Source: Alteromonas sp. LOR (GTDB lineage: Bacteria > Pseudomonadota > Gammaproteobacteria > Enterobacterales > Alteromonadaceae). From it: a DNA stretch of 57,812 nucleotides. A program made the position numbers and the translations under genes. This document shows, piece after piece, positions 17,026-26,529 of the stretch; position 1 is the stretch's first letter, and the number at the start of each line of letters is the position of its first letter. The notes under the pieces were generated by a model. The model was not told the DNA's origin, did not search any database, and saw only the letters and a program-made list of their open reading frames with translations. The stretch spans positions 1 through 57,812 of the forward strand of contig NZ_JQFW01000020.1 of the NCBI RefSeq assembly GCF_000753865.1, in the 5' to 3' direction.

Positions 17026-18784
17026 CTTAGCTTCAACAGCAACATTACTTTTACTTGCTCTTGTTATCGCTGGCTGCCAAACCTACGGAGTGGGCGATGA
17101 AGTTAAGCCGCACATTCGCGACGAGCTAAGCGCTTCAAATAAGAGTGCTCAACCTGATGCCACAAAAAGCGCTTCAACTAGGCGAATGTCTCCCTCGCAG
17201 CTTAACAATGAGTTACTCGCTGGCGTAGAGCAATTTCAACTATTACCTGCTGTATCGCAGCAAAATACATTCGATGTTTCGGCAAATGCTATTGAAGTCC
17301 GTCCGTTTTTTGATGCCTTAGTGACTAACACGCCCTACAGCGTGGCGGTTCACCCTGACGTGTCGGGTCAAATAAGTCTTACGCTAAAAGAGGTTGCGCT
17401 AAGCGAAGTCTTGAAAATTGTTTCAAGAATGTACCCACTGGATGTGTTTTTAGAAGGAAAAGTTATACAGGTTATGCCTGCGCAACTTAAAACCGAATCA
17501 ATTCCCGTTAATTTCCTAATGATTAAACGCTTTGGCGTATCAAATGTGAGCGTTATCGCCGGTGGTGTAAGCGAGCAAGATCAAAATAACGGCAACCAGA
17601 ATAATGGCGGTTTAAACGGCATTAACGGCAACAATAATATTGGCGGTAATGGTCAAGCCGGAATGATGGGACAAAATGGGATGGCTGGAAATAATATTCA
17701 GCAGCTCAATGGCTCGAATATTCAGACCACCAGTGAAAACGACTTCTGGAAAGACTTAAAAGAGGCCCTTAAAGTGCTGGTAACGCCGACAGACGGGCGT
17801 CACGTTGTGGTGTCTCCTCAAGCTGGCTTGGTCACTATCAAAGCGCTGCCTAGCGAGATTGCGGTGGTGAAAGATTTCCTCATGCAAAGCCAGGAAAGTC
17901 TGCAGCGACAGGTTGTGCTAGAGGCAAGAATAATTGAAGTTACCCTAAACGATGGTTATCAGCAGGGCGTGCGATGGGATCGTATAGCGAGCGGCCTAAC
18001 GGGAAGTCTTAATTTTAGTCTTAGTGGCGGCAGCGTTGCCACAAATTTTGCTGCAAATACCGCGGCGGGTATTAACCCAGCCATTAATGCAGTAAATGGT
18101 ATTGGCAATAGTATTTCTACTGACATCGGCGGTGTATCTACCCTGCGTATTGCTCGCGGCGACTTCGACGGCGTGATTAATATGCTGCAAACCCAAGGTG
18201 ATGTGCAAATGCTCAGTAACCCCAGGGTGACGGTAACCAACAATCAAAAGGCCGTCATTAAGGTAGGACAAGATGAGTATTTTGTTACCGATGTATCTAC
18301 CAGTGAAGACTTAAACGCTACCGGGACGCAAAATGAAAACGATATCGAACTTACCCCGTTCTTTTCAGGTATTGCGTTAGACGTTACACCGCAAATAGAT
18401 AAAAGCGGTTCGGTTATTTTACATGTTCACCCCTCGGTAACAGAGACGGCAGAACAAACGAAAGTTATTCAAGTAGGCGACCAGCAAATTCAGCTGCCCC
18501 TGGCACAAAGTAATATTAGAGAGTCAGACACAGTGATCCGAGCCCGCGACGGCGAGATTGTGGTTATTGGCGGTCTTATGGAAACAGTAACCAACGAGAA
18601 AGAGTCTAAAACGCCATTTTTAGGAGATATTCCCGTGTTGGGCAATATGTTTAAAAATATTGCTAAAACGCAGACTAAGCGAGAGCTCGTTATTCTTCTT
18701 CGCCCTTCCGTTGTGCAGCCTGACTCATGGGAAAAGCAGCGAATGCGCACTCAGTCTTTATTAGATAAGTGGTATCAAAACTAG
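17009..18784 (+). CDS. mshL: MSHA outer-membrane secretin MshL
   Basis: A 591-residue lipoprotein secretin that forms the outer-membrane pore for the pilus. The signal peptide ends in a lipobox with Cys23 (VIAGC). N-domains follow, with FDVSANAIEVRPFFDALV near 90, and the C-terminal secretin domain contains VVLEARIIEVTL, NPRVTVTNNQKAVIKVGQDEYF, GIALDVTPQI and the signature VIGGLMETVTNEKESKTPFLGDIPVLG. An Asn/Gly-rich low-complexity insert spans roughly residues 190-240 between the N-domains and the secretin core. The start overlaps mshK by 17 bases. Confidence 0.95.
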   Translation: MKLKNNLASTATLLLLALVIAGCQTYGVGDEVKPHIRDELSASNKSAQPDATKSASTRRMSPSQLNNELLAGVEQFQLLPAVSQQNTFDVSANAIEVRPFFDALVTNTPYSVAVHPDVSGQISLTLKEVALSEVLKIVSRMYPLDVFLEGKVIQVMPAQLKTESIPVNFLMIKRFGVSNVSVIAGGVSEQDQNNGNQNNGGLNGINGNNNIGGNGQAGMMGQNGMAGNNIQQLNGSNIQTTSENDFWKDLKEALKVLVTPTDGRHVVVSPQAGLVTIKALPSEIAVVKDFLMQSQESLQRQVVLEARIIEVTLNDGYQQGVRWDRIASGLTGSLNFSLSGGSVATNFAANTAAGINPAINAVNGIGNSISTDIGGVSTLRIARGDFDGVINMLQTQGDVQMLSNPRVTVTNNQKAVIKVGQDEYFVTDVSTSEDLNATGTQNENDIELTPFFSGIALDVTPQIDKSGSVILHVHPSVTETAEQTKVIQVGDQQIQLPLAQSNIRESDTVIRARDGEIVVIGGLMETVTNEKESKTPFLGDIPVLGNMFKNIAKTQTKRELVILLRPSVVQPDSWEKQRMRTQSLLDKWYQN

Positions 18785-18786
18785 CT

Positions 18787-19686
18787 ATGTATAAGGACTT
18801 TTTTCACTTCAACGAAATGCCGTTTTCGCTTACGCCGAATACCGATTTTTTTTGTGCGTTAGCACCGCACAATGAAGCGTTAAAAGTTATCCTTACCGCG
18901 CTAAGCATGTCCGAAGGTTTTATAAAAGTGACTGGCGAAGTTGGGACGGGAAAAACGTTGCTTTGCCGCAAACTTATCAATCATTTATCAGACCGATTTG
19001 TAGCGTGTTATTTGCCAAATCCGTACTTGTCTCCTGACGAATTACGCATCGCTTTTGCCAAAGAGTTGGGAATTAAAACGGGTAAGACGAAAGAGCGGGT
19101 TAACCTGCACAACAATATTGAAGAAAAGCTGTTGAGCCTAAAAGCCGAAGGGCGTCAGGCAATTCTTATTATTGATGAAGCACAGGCGTTAAGCTGGGAT
19201 TCGCTGGAAATACTTCGACTGTTTAGCAATTTAGAAACTGAGAAAAGCAAGCTGCTTCAAATCGTACTCTTTGGCCAGCCAGAATTAAATGACAATCTTG
19301 ACAACCAAAGAGTGAGGCAGATTCGCCAAAGAATTACCTTTTCTTACTCGCTAAGAAAAATGACTCGCACTGAAGTAGACTATTACATTGGACACCGATT
19401 AGTGACAGCCGGCGGTGATGAAGGGCTGATCCCTCGTTATTTGCGTCCTTTCATTGCGTTTACCAGCTCAGGTACCCCGAGATTAGTGAATATTGTATGT
19501 CATAAACTCCTTCTCTCTGTATATGGAGAAGGAAAGACGGCGGCAACATGTAAACATTTGGTCAGCGCTATTTTGGACACTGAAGACTGCAGGCGACGGG
19601 TGCTGCCTCAAAAGCGTTTATTTTTTCTCTCTCTTGCGCTCGTTGCAGCGCTGGGCACTTGGCAAATGACGCTAGGTGGCTTATGA
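18787..19686 (+). CDS. mshM: MSHA ATPase MshM (ExeA-like)
   Basis: A 299-residue AAA+ ATPase of the ExeA/MshM group. The N-terminal MYKDFFHFNEMPFSLTPN is the family signature. Walker A GEVGTGKT lies at 50-57 and Walker B ILIIDEAQ at 126-133; an RQIRQRITF segment follows. A hydrophobic segment near the C-terminus may anchor it to the inner membrane. In ExeA such proteins help place the secretin through peptidoglycan. An upstream in-frame GTG (18769) lies inside mshL; the ATG two bases after the mshL stop fits the family start. Confidence 0.92.
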   Translation: MYKDFFHFNEMPFSLTPNTDFFCALAPHNEALKVILTALSMSEGFIKVTGEVGTGKTLLCRKLINHLSDRFVACYLPNPYLSPDELRIAFAKELGIKTGKTKERVNLHNNIEEKLLSLKAEGRQAILIIDEAQALSWDSLEILRLFSNLETEKSKLLQIVLFGQPELNDNLDNQRVRQIRQRITFSYSLRKMTRTEVDYYIGHRLVTAGGDEGLIPRYLRPFIAFTSSGTPRLVNIVCHKLLLSVYGEGKTAATCKHLVSAILDTEDCRRRVLPQKRLFFLSLALVAALGTWQMTLGGL

Positions 19687-20966
19687 GTATTTTAAACAAC
19701 ACGTTAAAGTCGCTTGACGATAGAAATCAAGAAAGTGATTTTGGTTTACCGCCCACTGTACAGCTTCGTAAGTCTTTTTCTATACGCAAAGTATTCGCGC
19801 TAATTGCCGTGCTAGTTTTGGTGGTGTGGTCGGCACTTTACTTTATAGGTGATAAGCCAGAGAGCTCGCAAAATTCAACAATTTCCAAAGAGCCTTCTGC
19901 AAACGCTTCTGAAACGCCCTCCAAAATCGCTTCTGAAGCTCTTCCCCAAACGGCTTATGACACGTCCGACTCGTCGCCGAGTGAAGGCATGCAGAGCGTG
20001 CCTTTGTCTGATAAGGACAGAGCATTACTAGCCCAATCTACGCCCGTCGTTGAGCAAGTGTTTGAGCAAGAGTCTGAGCAAGTGTTTGAACAAGTGCCTG
20101 ATCAGTTAGAACAAGACGCTTTAGAAGAAAGCCAAGCAGAGCAGTCAGCCTTTGATGATGAGGCCGAATACAGAAAGGCTAGAGAGGCGGCGATTCAAGA
20201 AGAAAGGCTAAAAGAGGCCGCTACCCAAGCTACGGCGAGTGTAACAGGTATAAAAACTGCCACTGCTGACAACAATGCGGATGATAGAGACGCTGTTGAG
20301 AATATTATTGCTGATAGAAAGAGAACGACAACAAACAGCACGGTAGTAAACAGCACACCCGCAATAACACCTAAAACTCAGAAACAGCAGAGTGCGGTTC
20401 ACTTAGACGCCGGTTTAAACGCTTATCAATTTGGTATGTTTGAAGATGCCGAACAGAATTTTCTACTGGCACTTCAGGTTGAGCCTAAAAACCATGAGGC
20501 CCGCAAGCAACTTGCCGCTTTATACTTCGGACAAAATAATATTCCAATGGCGCTGTCTGTTTTATCAAAGGGTGTGAGCATTGAGCCTCAAAACCTAATG
20601 TGGCGAGAGCTAATGGGTAAAATTCTTATCGCAAAAAGTCGCTTCGAAGAAGCGTTAAGCGTTATGCCTGAAGCATTTAATCAACAGGCGGTAAAAGAGC
20701 AGCGCAGCGACTATCTCATTATTATGGGTACTGCCGCTCAAGCAATCAATAAGCCGGAGGTTGCGATATCAGCATTCTCTGCCATGACGGTCTTACAGCC
20801 ACAAAATGGAAAGTGGTGGTTGGCCTTAGGGGTTAATTATGACCAGCTAGGGCAAGACGATGAGGCCATTAAGGCGTTTGAAGCCGCACTCGCCCAAGGA
20901 GGCGTTTCTCCTGCATCTAAGCAGTATGTCATCGAAAGGTTGAATGCATTAAAGGAGGTACGTTAA
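19683..20966 (+). CDS. mshN: MSHA biogenesis protein MshN (TPR protein)
   Basis: A 427-residue bitopic protein: short cytoplasmic N-terminus (MSILNNTLKSLDDR), one transmembrane helix at about 35-54, a long acidic Ser/Glu/Gln-rich linker (60-230), and C-terminal TPR repeats (about 240-427) containing GLNAYQFGMFEDAEQNFLLA and ALGVNYDQLGQDDEAIKAFE. The linker includes repeats of EQVFEQ. In MSHA systems MshN is thought to work with MshL, MshK and MshM at the envelope. The ATG overlaps the mshM stop (ATGA). An upstream in-frame start at 19659 lies inside mshM and is less likely. Confidence 0.88.
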   Translation: MSILNNTLKSLDDRNQESDFGLPPTVQLRKSFSIRKVFALIAVLVLVVWSALYFIGDKPESSQNSTISKEPSANASETPSKIASEALPQTAYDTSDSSPSEGMQSVPLSDKDRALLAQSTPVVEQVFEQESEQVFEQVPDQLEQDALEESQAEQSAFDDEAEYRKAREAAIQEERLKEAATQATASVTGIKTATADNNADDRDAVENIIADRKRTTTNSTVVNSTPAITPKTQKQQSAVHLDAGLNAYQFGMFEDAEQNFLLALQVEPKNHEARKQLAALYFGQNNIPMALSVLSKGVSIEPQNLMWRELMGKILIAKSRFEEALSVMPEAFNQQAVKEQRSDYLIIMGTAAQAINKPEVAISAFSAMTVLQPQNGKWWLALGVNYDQLGQDDEAIKAFEAALAQGGVSPASKQYVIERLNALKEVR

Positions 20967-22678
20967 TGCAACCACGGTTAAAAATGCGATTAGGTGACTT
21001 ACTTGTTCATGAAAATATCATCACAAGCGAGCAGCTTAACCAAGCACTGTCAGCACAGCGAAGTACAGGGCGTAAACTGGGCGACACATTAATCGATCTC
21101 AATTTTATTGGCGAGCCACAGTTATTACGCTTTTTAGCGCAGCAGCTAAATGTACCGTTTTTAGATATTTCCCACCGCCAAATTACGCCGGAACATGCTC
21201 AGCTTTTACCGGAAACCTACGCTCGGCGGTATCGCGCGCTGGTACTTGAAGTAGACGATAAAACCGTATTGCTCGGTATGAGCGATCCTACTGATTTAGG
21301 CGGGCTTGATCAGTTAATGCCCCTATTCGAGCCACGTACTGTAGAGCTGGCTATTGTGCAAGACAATCAAATTGTTGAGGCATTCGACTCGGTTTACCGT
21401 CGTACGCAGGATATCGCTTCATTTGCAGAAAAGCTTCATGAAGAATACGAGGACGATGTTGAATTTGAGCTATCTGCGTTAGATGACAATACGTCAGACG
21501 CTACGGTGGTTAAATTACTGCATTCTATTTTTGAAGATGCAGTACAGGTGCGGGCGTCAGATATTCACATAGAGCCGGATGAAAATATATTGCGCATTCG
21601 CCAGCGCGTAGATGGTGTGCTGCAAGAGAACACCTTAGATCAGGTGAAGATTGCGTCGGCGCTCGTTCTGCGTTTAAAGCTGATGTCAGGTTTAGATATT
21701 TCAGAGAAGCGTATACCTCAGGACGGCCGTTTTAATATTAAGGTAAAGGGTCACACCATAGACGTGAGACTCTCAACCATGCCGGTGAGTAACGGCGAAT
21801 CGGTAGTAATGCGTTTATTAGATCAATCCGCAGGGTTACTTACCCTTGATCAAACCGGTATGCCCGACGCAATGGTGCGCAAATTCCGCGCTGCCATACA
21901 TCGCCCTCACGGGATGATTTTGGTCACAGGTCCAACAGGGTCCGGTAAAACAACCACTTTGTACGGCGCCTTAAGCGAACTGAACAAACCTGATTTAAAG
22001 ATTATTACTGTCGAAGACCCCATTGAATACAGGCTGCCTCGAATAAACCAGGTACAGACTAACGCCAAAATAGGGTTGGATTTTGCCTCTATTTTACGGA
22101 CTACGTTACGTCAAGACCCAGACGTTATCATGGTAGGAGAAATGCGCGACCAAGAAACCGTGGAGATAGGCTTGCGGGGCGCACTAACTGGCCACTTAGT
22201 GTTAAGTACGCTGCACACCAATGATGCAGTAACCAGCGCTATTCGTCTTATCGATATGGGGGCGGCGCCATATCTTGTGGCTACCTCGCTAAGAGGCATT
22301 GTGGCACAGCGATTAGTAAGGCGTATATGCGAAAACTGCAAAACCACCAGCGCCCCGAGTGTTCAAGAGCAAGCATGGGTTCGCTTCTTAATGCCTGAAC
22401 TTGAAAACGCCACCTTTTACAAAGGAACCGGATGTAACACCTGTAATCATACGGGGTACAAAGGCCGTATTGGTGTATTTGAAATGCTGGAAATGAATGA
22501 AGATATGATGGAGTCGCTGCGGGAAAATAACACCCAGGGCTTTGTTGATGCCACAAAAGCGAATAAAGATTTCACACCGCTTTCTCATATGGCCCTCGAT
22601 TATGCCGCACAGGGTAAAACGTCTCTTGATGAAGTGTTTAAAGTGGCGGAGTTCGTGCCAGAGGTAATTAATCACTAA
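20966..22678 (+). CDS. mshE: MSHA pilus extension ATPase MshE
   Basis: A 570-residue GspE/PilB-type hexameric ATPase that powers pilus assembly. The N-terminal MshEN domain carries RLGDLL at 8-13 with the spaced L-x2-AL-x2-Q pattern, and a second KLGDTL copy near 37; in Vibrio cholerae MshE this domain binds cyclic di-GMP. The catalytic part has Walker A GPTGSGKT (322-329), the Walker B region DPDVIMVGEMRD, the His box TGHLVLSTLHTNDA and a CENC/CNTC zinc motif. AAAGGAGGT lies just before the ATG, which overlaps the mshN stop codon by one base (TAATG). Confidence 0.96.
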   Translation: MQPRLKMRLGDLLVHENIITSEQLNQALSAQRSTGRKLGDTLIDLNFIGEPQLLRFLAQQLNVPFLDISHRQITPEHAQLLPETYARRYRALVLEVDDKTVLLGMSDPTDLGGLDQLMPLFEPRTVELAIVQDNQIVEAFDSVYRRTQDIASFAEKLHEEYEDDVEFELSALDDNTSDATVVKLLHSIFEDAVQVRASDIHIEPDENILRIRQRVDGVLQENTLDQVKIASALVLRLKLMSGLDISEKRIPQDGRFNIKVKGHTIDVRLSTMPVSNGESVVMRLLDQSAGLLTLDQTGMPDAMVRKFRAAIHRPHGMILVTGPTGSGKTTTLYGALSELNKPDLKIITVEDPIEYRLPRINQVQTNAKIGLDFASILRTTLRQDPDVIMVGEMRDQETVEIGLRGALTGHLVLSTLHTNDAVTSAIRLIDMGAAPYLVATSLRGIVAQRLVRRICENCKTTSAPSVQEQAWVRFLMPELENATFYKGTGCNTCNHTGYKGRIGVFEMLEMNEDMMESLRENNTQGFVDATKANKDFTPLSHMALDYAAQGKTSLDEVFKVAEFVPEVINH

Positions 22679-23910
22679 TGCCACAGTTTGAATATGCTGG
22701 TAAATCTGCACAAGGTAAACCTATGAAAGGTTTTATCGAAGCTGCCTCTCAACAAGGGGCGGCGCAGGCATTACTGGCGAAAAGAATTGTGCCGTTGACC
22801 ATACAAGAATCGAAAAAACAGCCATCTAACTCTGGGCTTAATGTTGATGTAAGTGCTTGGTTTGAATCAAAGATTGGCCTTGATGAGATGATTATTTTCT
22901 CTCGTCAAATGTACTCTTTGTTAAAAGCGGGTATCCCTATTATTCGAGCCATAAGAGGGTTGTCTGAAAACGCATCGCACAAGCGTTTTCAAGCAGTATT
23001 AAAAGACATTGCGGAACAGCTTGAACAAGGAAGAAGCCTGTCATCAGCCATGTCCAAATATGAAAACATTTTTTCCAGGTTGTCTATTTCCGTTGTGGTA
23101 GTAGGGGAGAACACCGGTAAGTTAGACGATGTGTTTTTGCAGTTGGCCCTTTACTTTGAAAGAGAGCAGGAAACACGTAAGCGTATAAAATCAGCTCTGC
23201 GGTATCCCACCTTTGTGATTATCGCGTTGGTTATCGCCATGTTTATACTTAACCTGTTTGTGGTTCCCGTTTTTACGCAAATGTTCGCACGGTTTAATAC
23301 TGAGCTGCCGTTGATGACGCGAATACTAATCGGTACTTCTGATTTGTTTGTTAACTACTGGTGGGTGATGCTGGCGGCCCTTGTTGGTGGAATAATTGCG
23401 GTGAAACAGTACCTTAATTCGACTAATGGACGGTTGAAATGGGACAAATTTAAACTAAAGTTGCCTATTGTTGGTGGCATTATTGAGCGATCATTGTTGT
23501 CACGTTACAGCAGAAGTTTTTCGATGATTTTGCGTGCAGGTGTACCACTAACCTCCGGTTTATCGTTAACCGCAGATGCTGTTGATAATGCTTATATGCG
23601 TACTCGTATTATCGAAATGCGAAAAGGCATCGAGAAAGGCGAGAGTCTGCTGCGGGTTTCTAAATCGAGTGAGCTGTTTTCAAATTTAGTACTGCAGATG
23701 GTGGCAGTAGGTGAGGAAACCGGTCGTCTAGAGCCGCTTCTTGATGAAAGCGCAGACTATTACGAGCGTGAGGTAGATTTTGATTTAAAAAGCCTCACCG
23801 CAAAAATTGAACCTATACTTATAGGGTTCGTTGCGGTGATGGTGTTAGTGCTAGCACTAGGTATTTTTACCCCAATGTGGGACATGATGTCAGCGGTAAA
23901 AGGCGGCTAA
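22678..23910 (+). CDS. mshG: MSHA platform protein MshG (GspF/PilC-like)
   Basis: A 410-residue polytopic inner-membrane platform protein. Two GspF repeats (about 70-195 and 275-400) each begin with an FSRQMYSLLKAGIPI-like segment (here also YSRSFSMILRAGVPL) and carry a GExTG motif (VVGENTGKLD and AVGEETGRLE). Three hydrophobic segments are visible. It works with MshE to move pilin subunits into the growing fibre. Its first base is the last base of the mshE stop codon. Confidence 0.95.
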   Translation: MPQFEYAGKSAQGKPMKGFIEAASQQGAAQALLAKRIVPLTIQESKKQPSNSGLNVDVSAWFESKIGLDEMIIFSRQMYSLLKAGIPIIRAIRGLSENASHKRFQAVLKDIAEQLEQGRSLSSAMSKYENIFSRLSISVVVVGENTGKLDDVFLQLALYFEREQETRKRIKSALRYPTFVIIALVIAMFILNLFVVPVFTQMFARFNTELPLMTRILIGTSDLFVNYWWVMLAALVGGIIAVKQYLNSTNGRLKWDKFKLKLPIVGGIIERSLLSRYSRSFSMILRAGVPLTSGLSLTADAVDNAYMRTRIIEMRKGIEKGESLLRVSKSSELFSNLVLQMVAVGEETGRLEPLLDESADYYEREVDFDLKSLTAKIEPILIGFVAVMVLVLALGIFTPMWDMMSAVKGG

Positions 23911-23941
23911 CGTGATGAATACTCATGTGGTCAAACGTTAA

Positions 23942-24430
23942 GTGAAAGTGGCGCGAAGCGGGCTTCTCAACTTTATTACCATTGGTATTTTATTAGCGCT
24001 AGTGACGATGGCTTATGTCAACCACATGATGCCTGTTTTAGAGGAAGCTGAAACGGTAAAAAAAGAAGCGTTATTAGGTAATTTTCAGCGCATTGTTATG
24101 CAAGCCAGAGCGCAGTGGATAAGAACAAAAAGCTCACCCGTTTCTATTTATGAAACCCAGGTGGACCCCCGCGGCACGCTGTCACAAAACAAACACGCTG
24201 GAACGAGTGTGGCAATAAACACAAAGGGTTGGCCAATGGGTTCAGCGAAAGGCAGCACTAACCCATGTGACTATTTACTTTCGCTAGCCGGGGATGAAGT
24301 TGGCAGTGAGATGCACAGTAAGATGCGTAAGCAAAATGGATTCTTAGTGTGTGAATATTTTATCGATGAGCAACCGTGGTTTACCTATAGCGCTGAGAAT
24401 GGCGCAATGAGAAATCACTATTCATATTAA
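23942..24430 (+). CDS. mshF: MSHA biogenesis protein MshF
   Basis: A 162-residue protein with one N-terminal membrane helix (about 9-30) and a periplasmic domain. Position between mshG and mshB and length fit MshF, whose function is not defined. The domain contains AINTKGWPMG, a Cys in NPCDYLLSL and another in LVCEYF, a pattern shared with the protein encoded at 13905-14420. The start appears to be GTG, with no convincing ribosome site, so the start is less certain than for its neighbours. Confidence 0.8.
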   Translation: MKVARSGLLNFITIGILLALVTMAYVNHMMPVLEEAETVKKEALLGNFQRIVMQARAQWIRTKSSPVSIYETQVDPRGTLSQNKHAGTSVAINTKGWPMGSAKGSTNPCDYLLSLAGDEVGSEMHSKMRKQNGFLVCEYFIDEQPWFTYSAENGAMRNHYSY

Positions 24431-24468
24431 CGTTGGCGGGTTACCGCAAAAAAAAAGAGGGCGTGGCA

Positions 24469-25050
24469 GTGAAACAGCAAGGTTTTACACTCATTGAGTT
24501 GATCATTGTGGTCATTATTTTAGGGCTACTGGCGGCTACGGCATTACCTCGTTTTATTGATGTAACCGATGAAGCGCGAGAAGCCAGTGTTGAAGGCGTT
24601 GCTGGTGGCTTTGCTGCCGCTGTAGGGCTAGTGCGCGCGCAGTGGGAAGTGGAAGGTAGACCAAATGGCAATAACGGTAGTGCCAACGGAACAGCGATCA
24701 CTTATGACCAAACCCCAGTGGGTGTGGATGGCACTGTGGGTTACCCAACGGGCAGTGCCGCGGGCAATACGCTGATAACGTCGGTAGACGTAAATCAGTG
24801 TAAAAACGTGTTCGACTTAATACTTCAGTCTGCACCTACCAATACTACATCAACTAATGATGCTGTTATTGCAGATTTTAGGTATGCAGTGCGTATTAAT
24901 GGCTCAGGCGCAAATACGATATGTAACTATTATTTGGTGCAGTCTATGGGGTTACCCAATAACTCTGCGCCAGCTGACGGTGTACCAGATGGTACAACTA
25001 ACGATGGATTTACTTACAACCCGGCCACTGGCCAGGTAACTGTTTTTTAA
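24469..25050 (+). CDS. mshB: MSHA minor pilin MshB
   Basis: A 193-residue type IV prepilin. The short leader MKQQG precedes [22 protein letters not shown], so the prepilin peptidase should cut after Gly5 and methylate Phe; Glu5 of the mature protein is present. The globular part has two cysteines (NQCKN and NTICNYY) that can form the usual C-terminal disulfide. The frame opens further upstream, but GTG at 24469, with GAGGG 7 bases before it, gives a standard leader. It lies just before the major pilin gene. Confidence 0.87.
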   Translation: MKQQGFTLIELIIVVIILGLLAATALPRFIDVTDEAREASVEGVAGGFAAAVGLVRAQWEVEGRPNGNNGSANGTAITYDQTPVGVDGTVGYPTGSAAGNTLITSVDVNQCKNVFDLILQSAPTNTTSTNDAVIADFRYAVRINGSGANTICNYYLVQSMGLPNNSAPADGVPDGTTNDGFTYNPATGQVTVF

Positions 25051-25072
25051 ATAACGCATAGGACGTTAAATT

Positions 25073-25573
25073 ATGCAAAAAGTATCAAAGCAACAGGGTT
25101 TTACCCTAATCGAACTTATCATAGTTATTGTATTACTTGGCATCCTTGCGGTTACCGCGGCGCCAAAGTTTTTAAACCTACAAGATGATGCCAGAGACTC
25201 TGTTCTGCAGGGAATAGCGGGCTCGCTAGAGTCTGCGTCATCGGTTATATATGGCAAAGCGTTAATCAATAATGAAGCTGCGGCAACTGGCGCAATTGAT
25301 TTGAATGCTGATGGTAATGACGATATAACAACTGTTTTTGGGTATCCGGATGCAGGGGTTGTAGATAACATTACTAGTATCATCGATTTCGATTCATCTG
25401 AATATATTGCTGCGCTCGCCACAGACGAAGACCCAGGCACATTATTAATTTATTACACAGGTGCTCATGATACGGCTCCAACAACTGCGGGAGCCGTTTG
25501 TTCGGTAGTGTATACAAACTCCGCTGCTGAGGGCGAACGCCCAGCGATCACCGTTAACACGTGCGTTCAGTAA
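25073..25573 (+). CDS. mshA: MSHA major pilin MshA
   Basis: A 166-residue prepilin closely resembling Vibrio MshA. The leader MQKVSKQQG precedes [20 protein letters not shown], then [18 protein letters not shown], a stretch highly typical of MshA. Cleavage after Gly9 gives a mature pilin of 157 residues. Two C-terminal cysteines (AVCSVV and VNTCVQ) bound the probable D-region disulfide loop. Repeats of acidic residues in the middle (DLNADGNDD) are likely surface exposed. MSHA pili mediate surface and host attachment in related bacteria. Confidence 0.93.
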   Translation: MQKVSKQQGFTLIELIIVIVLLGILAVTAAPKFLNLQDDARDSVLQGIAGSLESASSVIYGKALINNEAAATGAIDLNADGNDDITTVFGYPDAGVVDNITSIIDFDSSEYIAALATDEDPGTLLIYYTGAHDTAPTTAGAVCSVVYTNSAAEGERPAITVNTCVQ

Positions 25574-25574
25574 T

Positions 25575-26033
25575 GTGAAAAAGTTAGGTTTTACACTTGT
25601 AGAACTTATCATAACCATATTGGTTATTGGGGTGCTGGCAGCTACTGTCGCGCCCCGTTTTTTAGGCAACGACAGCGAAGAGGCTACCGCCCTTCGAGAT
25701 AGAACACTGCAAGTAGTGCGCAACATTCAGCTGCGTGCCATGCAAAATGTCAACGACACTAGCTGTGTTAAAATTACCCCATCTACCCTAGCGCCGCCTG
25801 CAGGACATGACTGTGGTAATGCTGTTTCTACTGCATTTGATAGCGACCAAGTTGTTAATGCCCCTTCCGGTTTTTCGTTTCAGACTATTGATGAGAATGA
25901 CGCTGCGTTTACGCAAATTCAATTCGATAATATGGGAAAGCCAAGCAATATTGCGTGTAATAACCCGTGCAAAATTCAAGTAAAGAATGTGGCGGTATGC
26001 CTACAGCAAGAGGGCGCGATATATGCGTGTTAA
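25575..26033 (+). CDS. mshC: MSHA minor pilin MshC
   Basis: A 152-residue prepilin with the very short leader MKKLG followed by FTLVELIITILVIGVLAATVAPRFL. Six cysteines occur in the globular part. The start is GTG and overlaps the end region of mshA (mshA stop at 25571-25573). Minor pilins of this type are thought to prime assembly at the tip. Assignment rests on order within the operon and the prepilin motif. Confidence 0.87.
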   Translation: MKKLGFTLVELIITILVIGVLAATVAPRFLGNDSEEATALRDRTLQVVRNIQLRAMQNVNDTSCVKITPSTLAPPAGHDCGNAVSTAFDSDQVVNAPSGFSFQTIDENDAAFTQIQFDNMGKPSNIACNNPCKIQVKNVAVCLQQEGAIYAC

Positions 26034-26529
26034 CTCTTTTGTGGCAAGTCGCGGATTTACCCTTCTTGAGCTGATAATCGGTATTGTTGTTTTTTCAATT
26101 AGTCTTACCGTTGTACTTTCCCTTATTGCTCCACAAGCAGCACAAACGGCTGAGCCTTTGCGGCAAGTCAAAGCAGCAAAGCTAGGTCAGTCATTGTTAA
26201 ATGATATTTTAAGTCGCTCCTTTGACGAAAACAGTGACAGAAGCCCGCCATTTGAAACCTGTAACGAAAAAGGAAACTGTTCTACTACTCTAGGCCCTGA
26301 AGAAGCCAATGAGAGCGACTATGACGATGTAGATGATTACAACGGGTTTGCACTTGCTGATGTTGGAGGCATTTATGCAAGCTACAGCGTGAGTGTAGCA
26401 GTTGAATATGACAGCGATTTTAGCGACAGCACGGCAAATGACGGTGATACGTTTAAGCGCGTGGATGTTGCAGTAACCGCGCCCGATGGTCAAACCTATG
26501 GCTTTAGCGCATACAGGGGCAGCTATTAA
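26023..26529 (+). CDS. mshD: MSHA minor pilin MshD
   Basis: A 168-residue prepilin: leader MRVNSFVASRG, then FTLLELIIGIVVFSISLTVVLSLI. The mature protein keeps Glu5. Asp/Ser/Tyr-rich stretches (ESDYDDVDDYNG) follow. The frame is open to 25987, but the ATG at 26023 has GAGGG 8 bases upstream and gives a normal leader. It overlaps mshC by 11 bases. Confidence 0.86.
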   Translation: MRVNSFVASRGFTLLELIIGIVVFSISLTVVLSLIAPQAAQTAEPLRQVKAAKLGQSLLNDILSRSFDENSDRSPPFETCNEKGNCSTTLGPEEANESDYDDVDDYNGFALADVGGIYASYSVSVAVEYDSDFSDSTANDGDTFKRVDVAVTAPDGQTYGFSAYRGSY

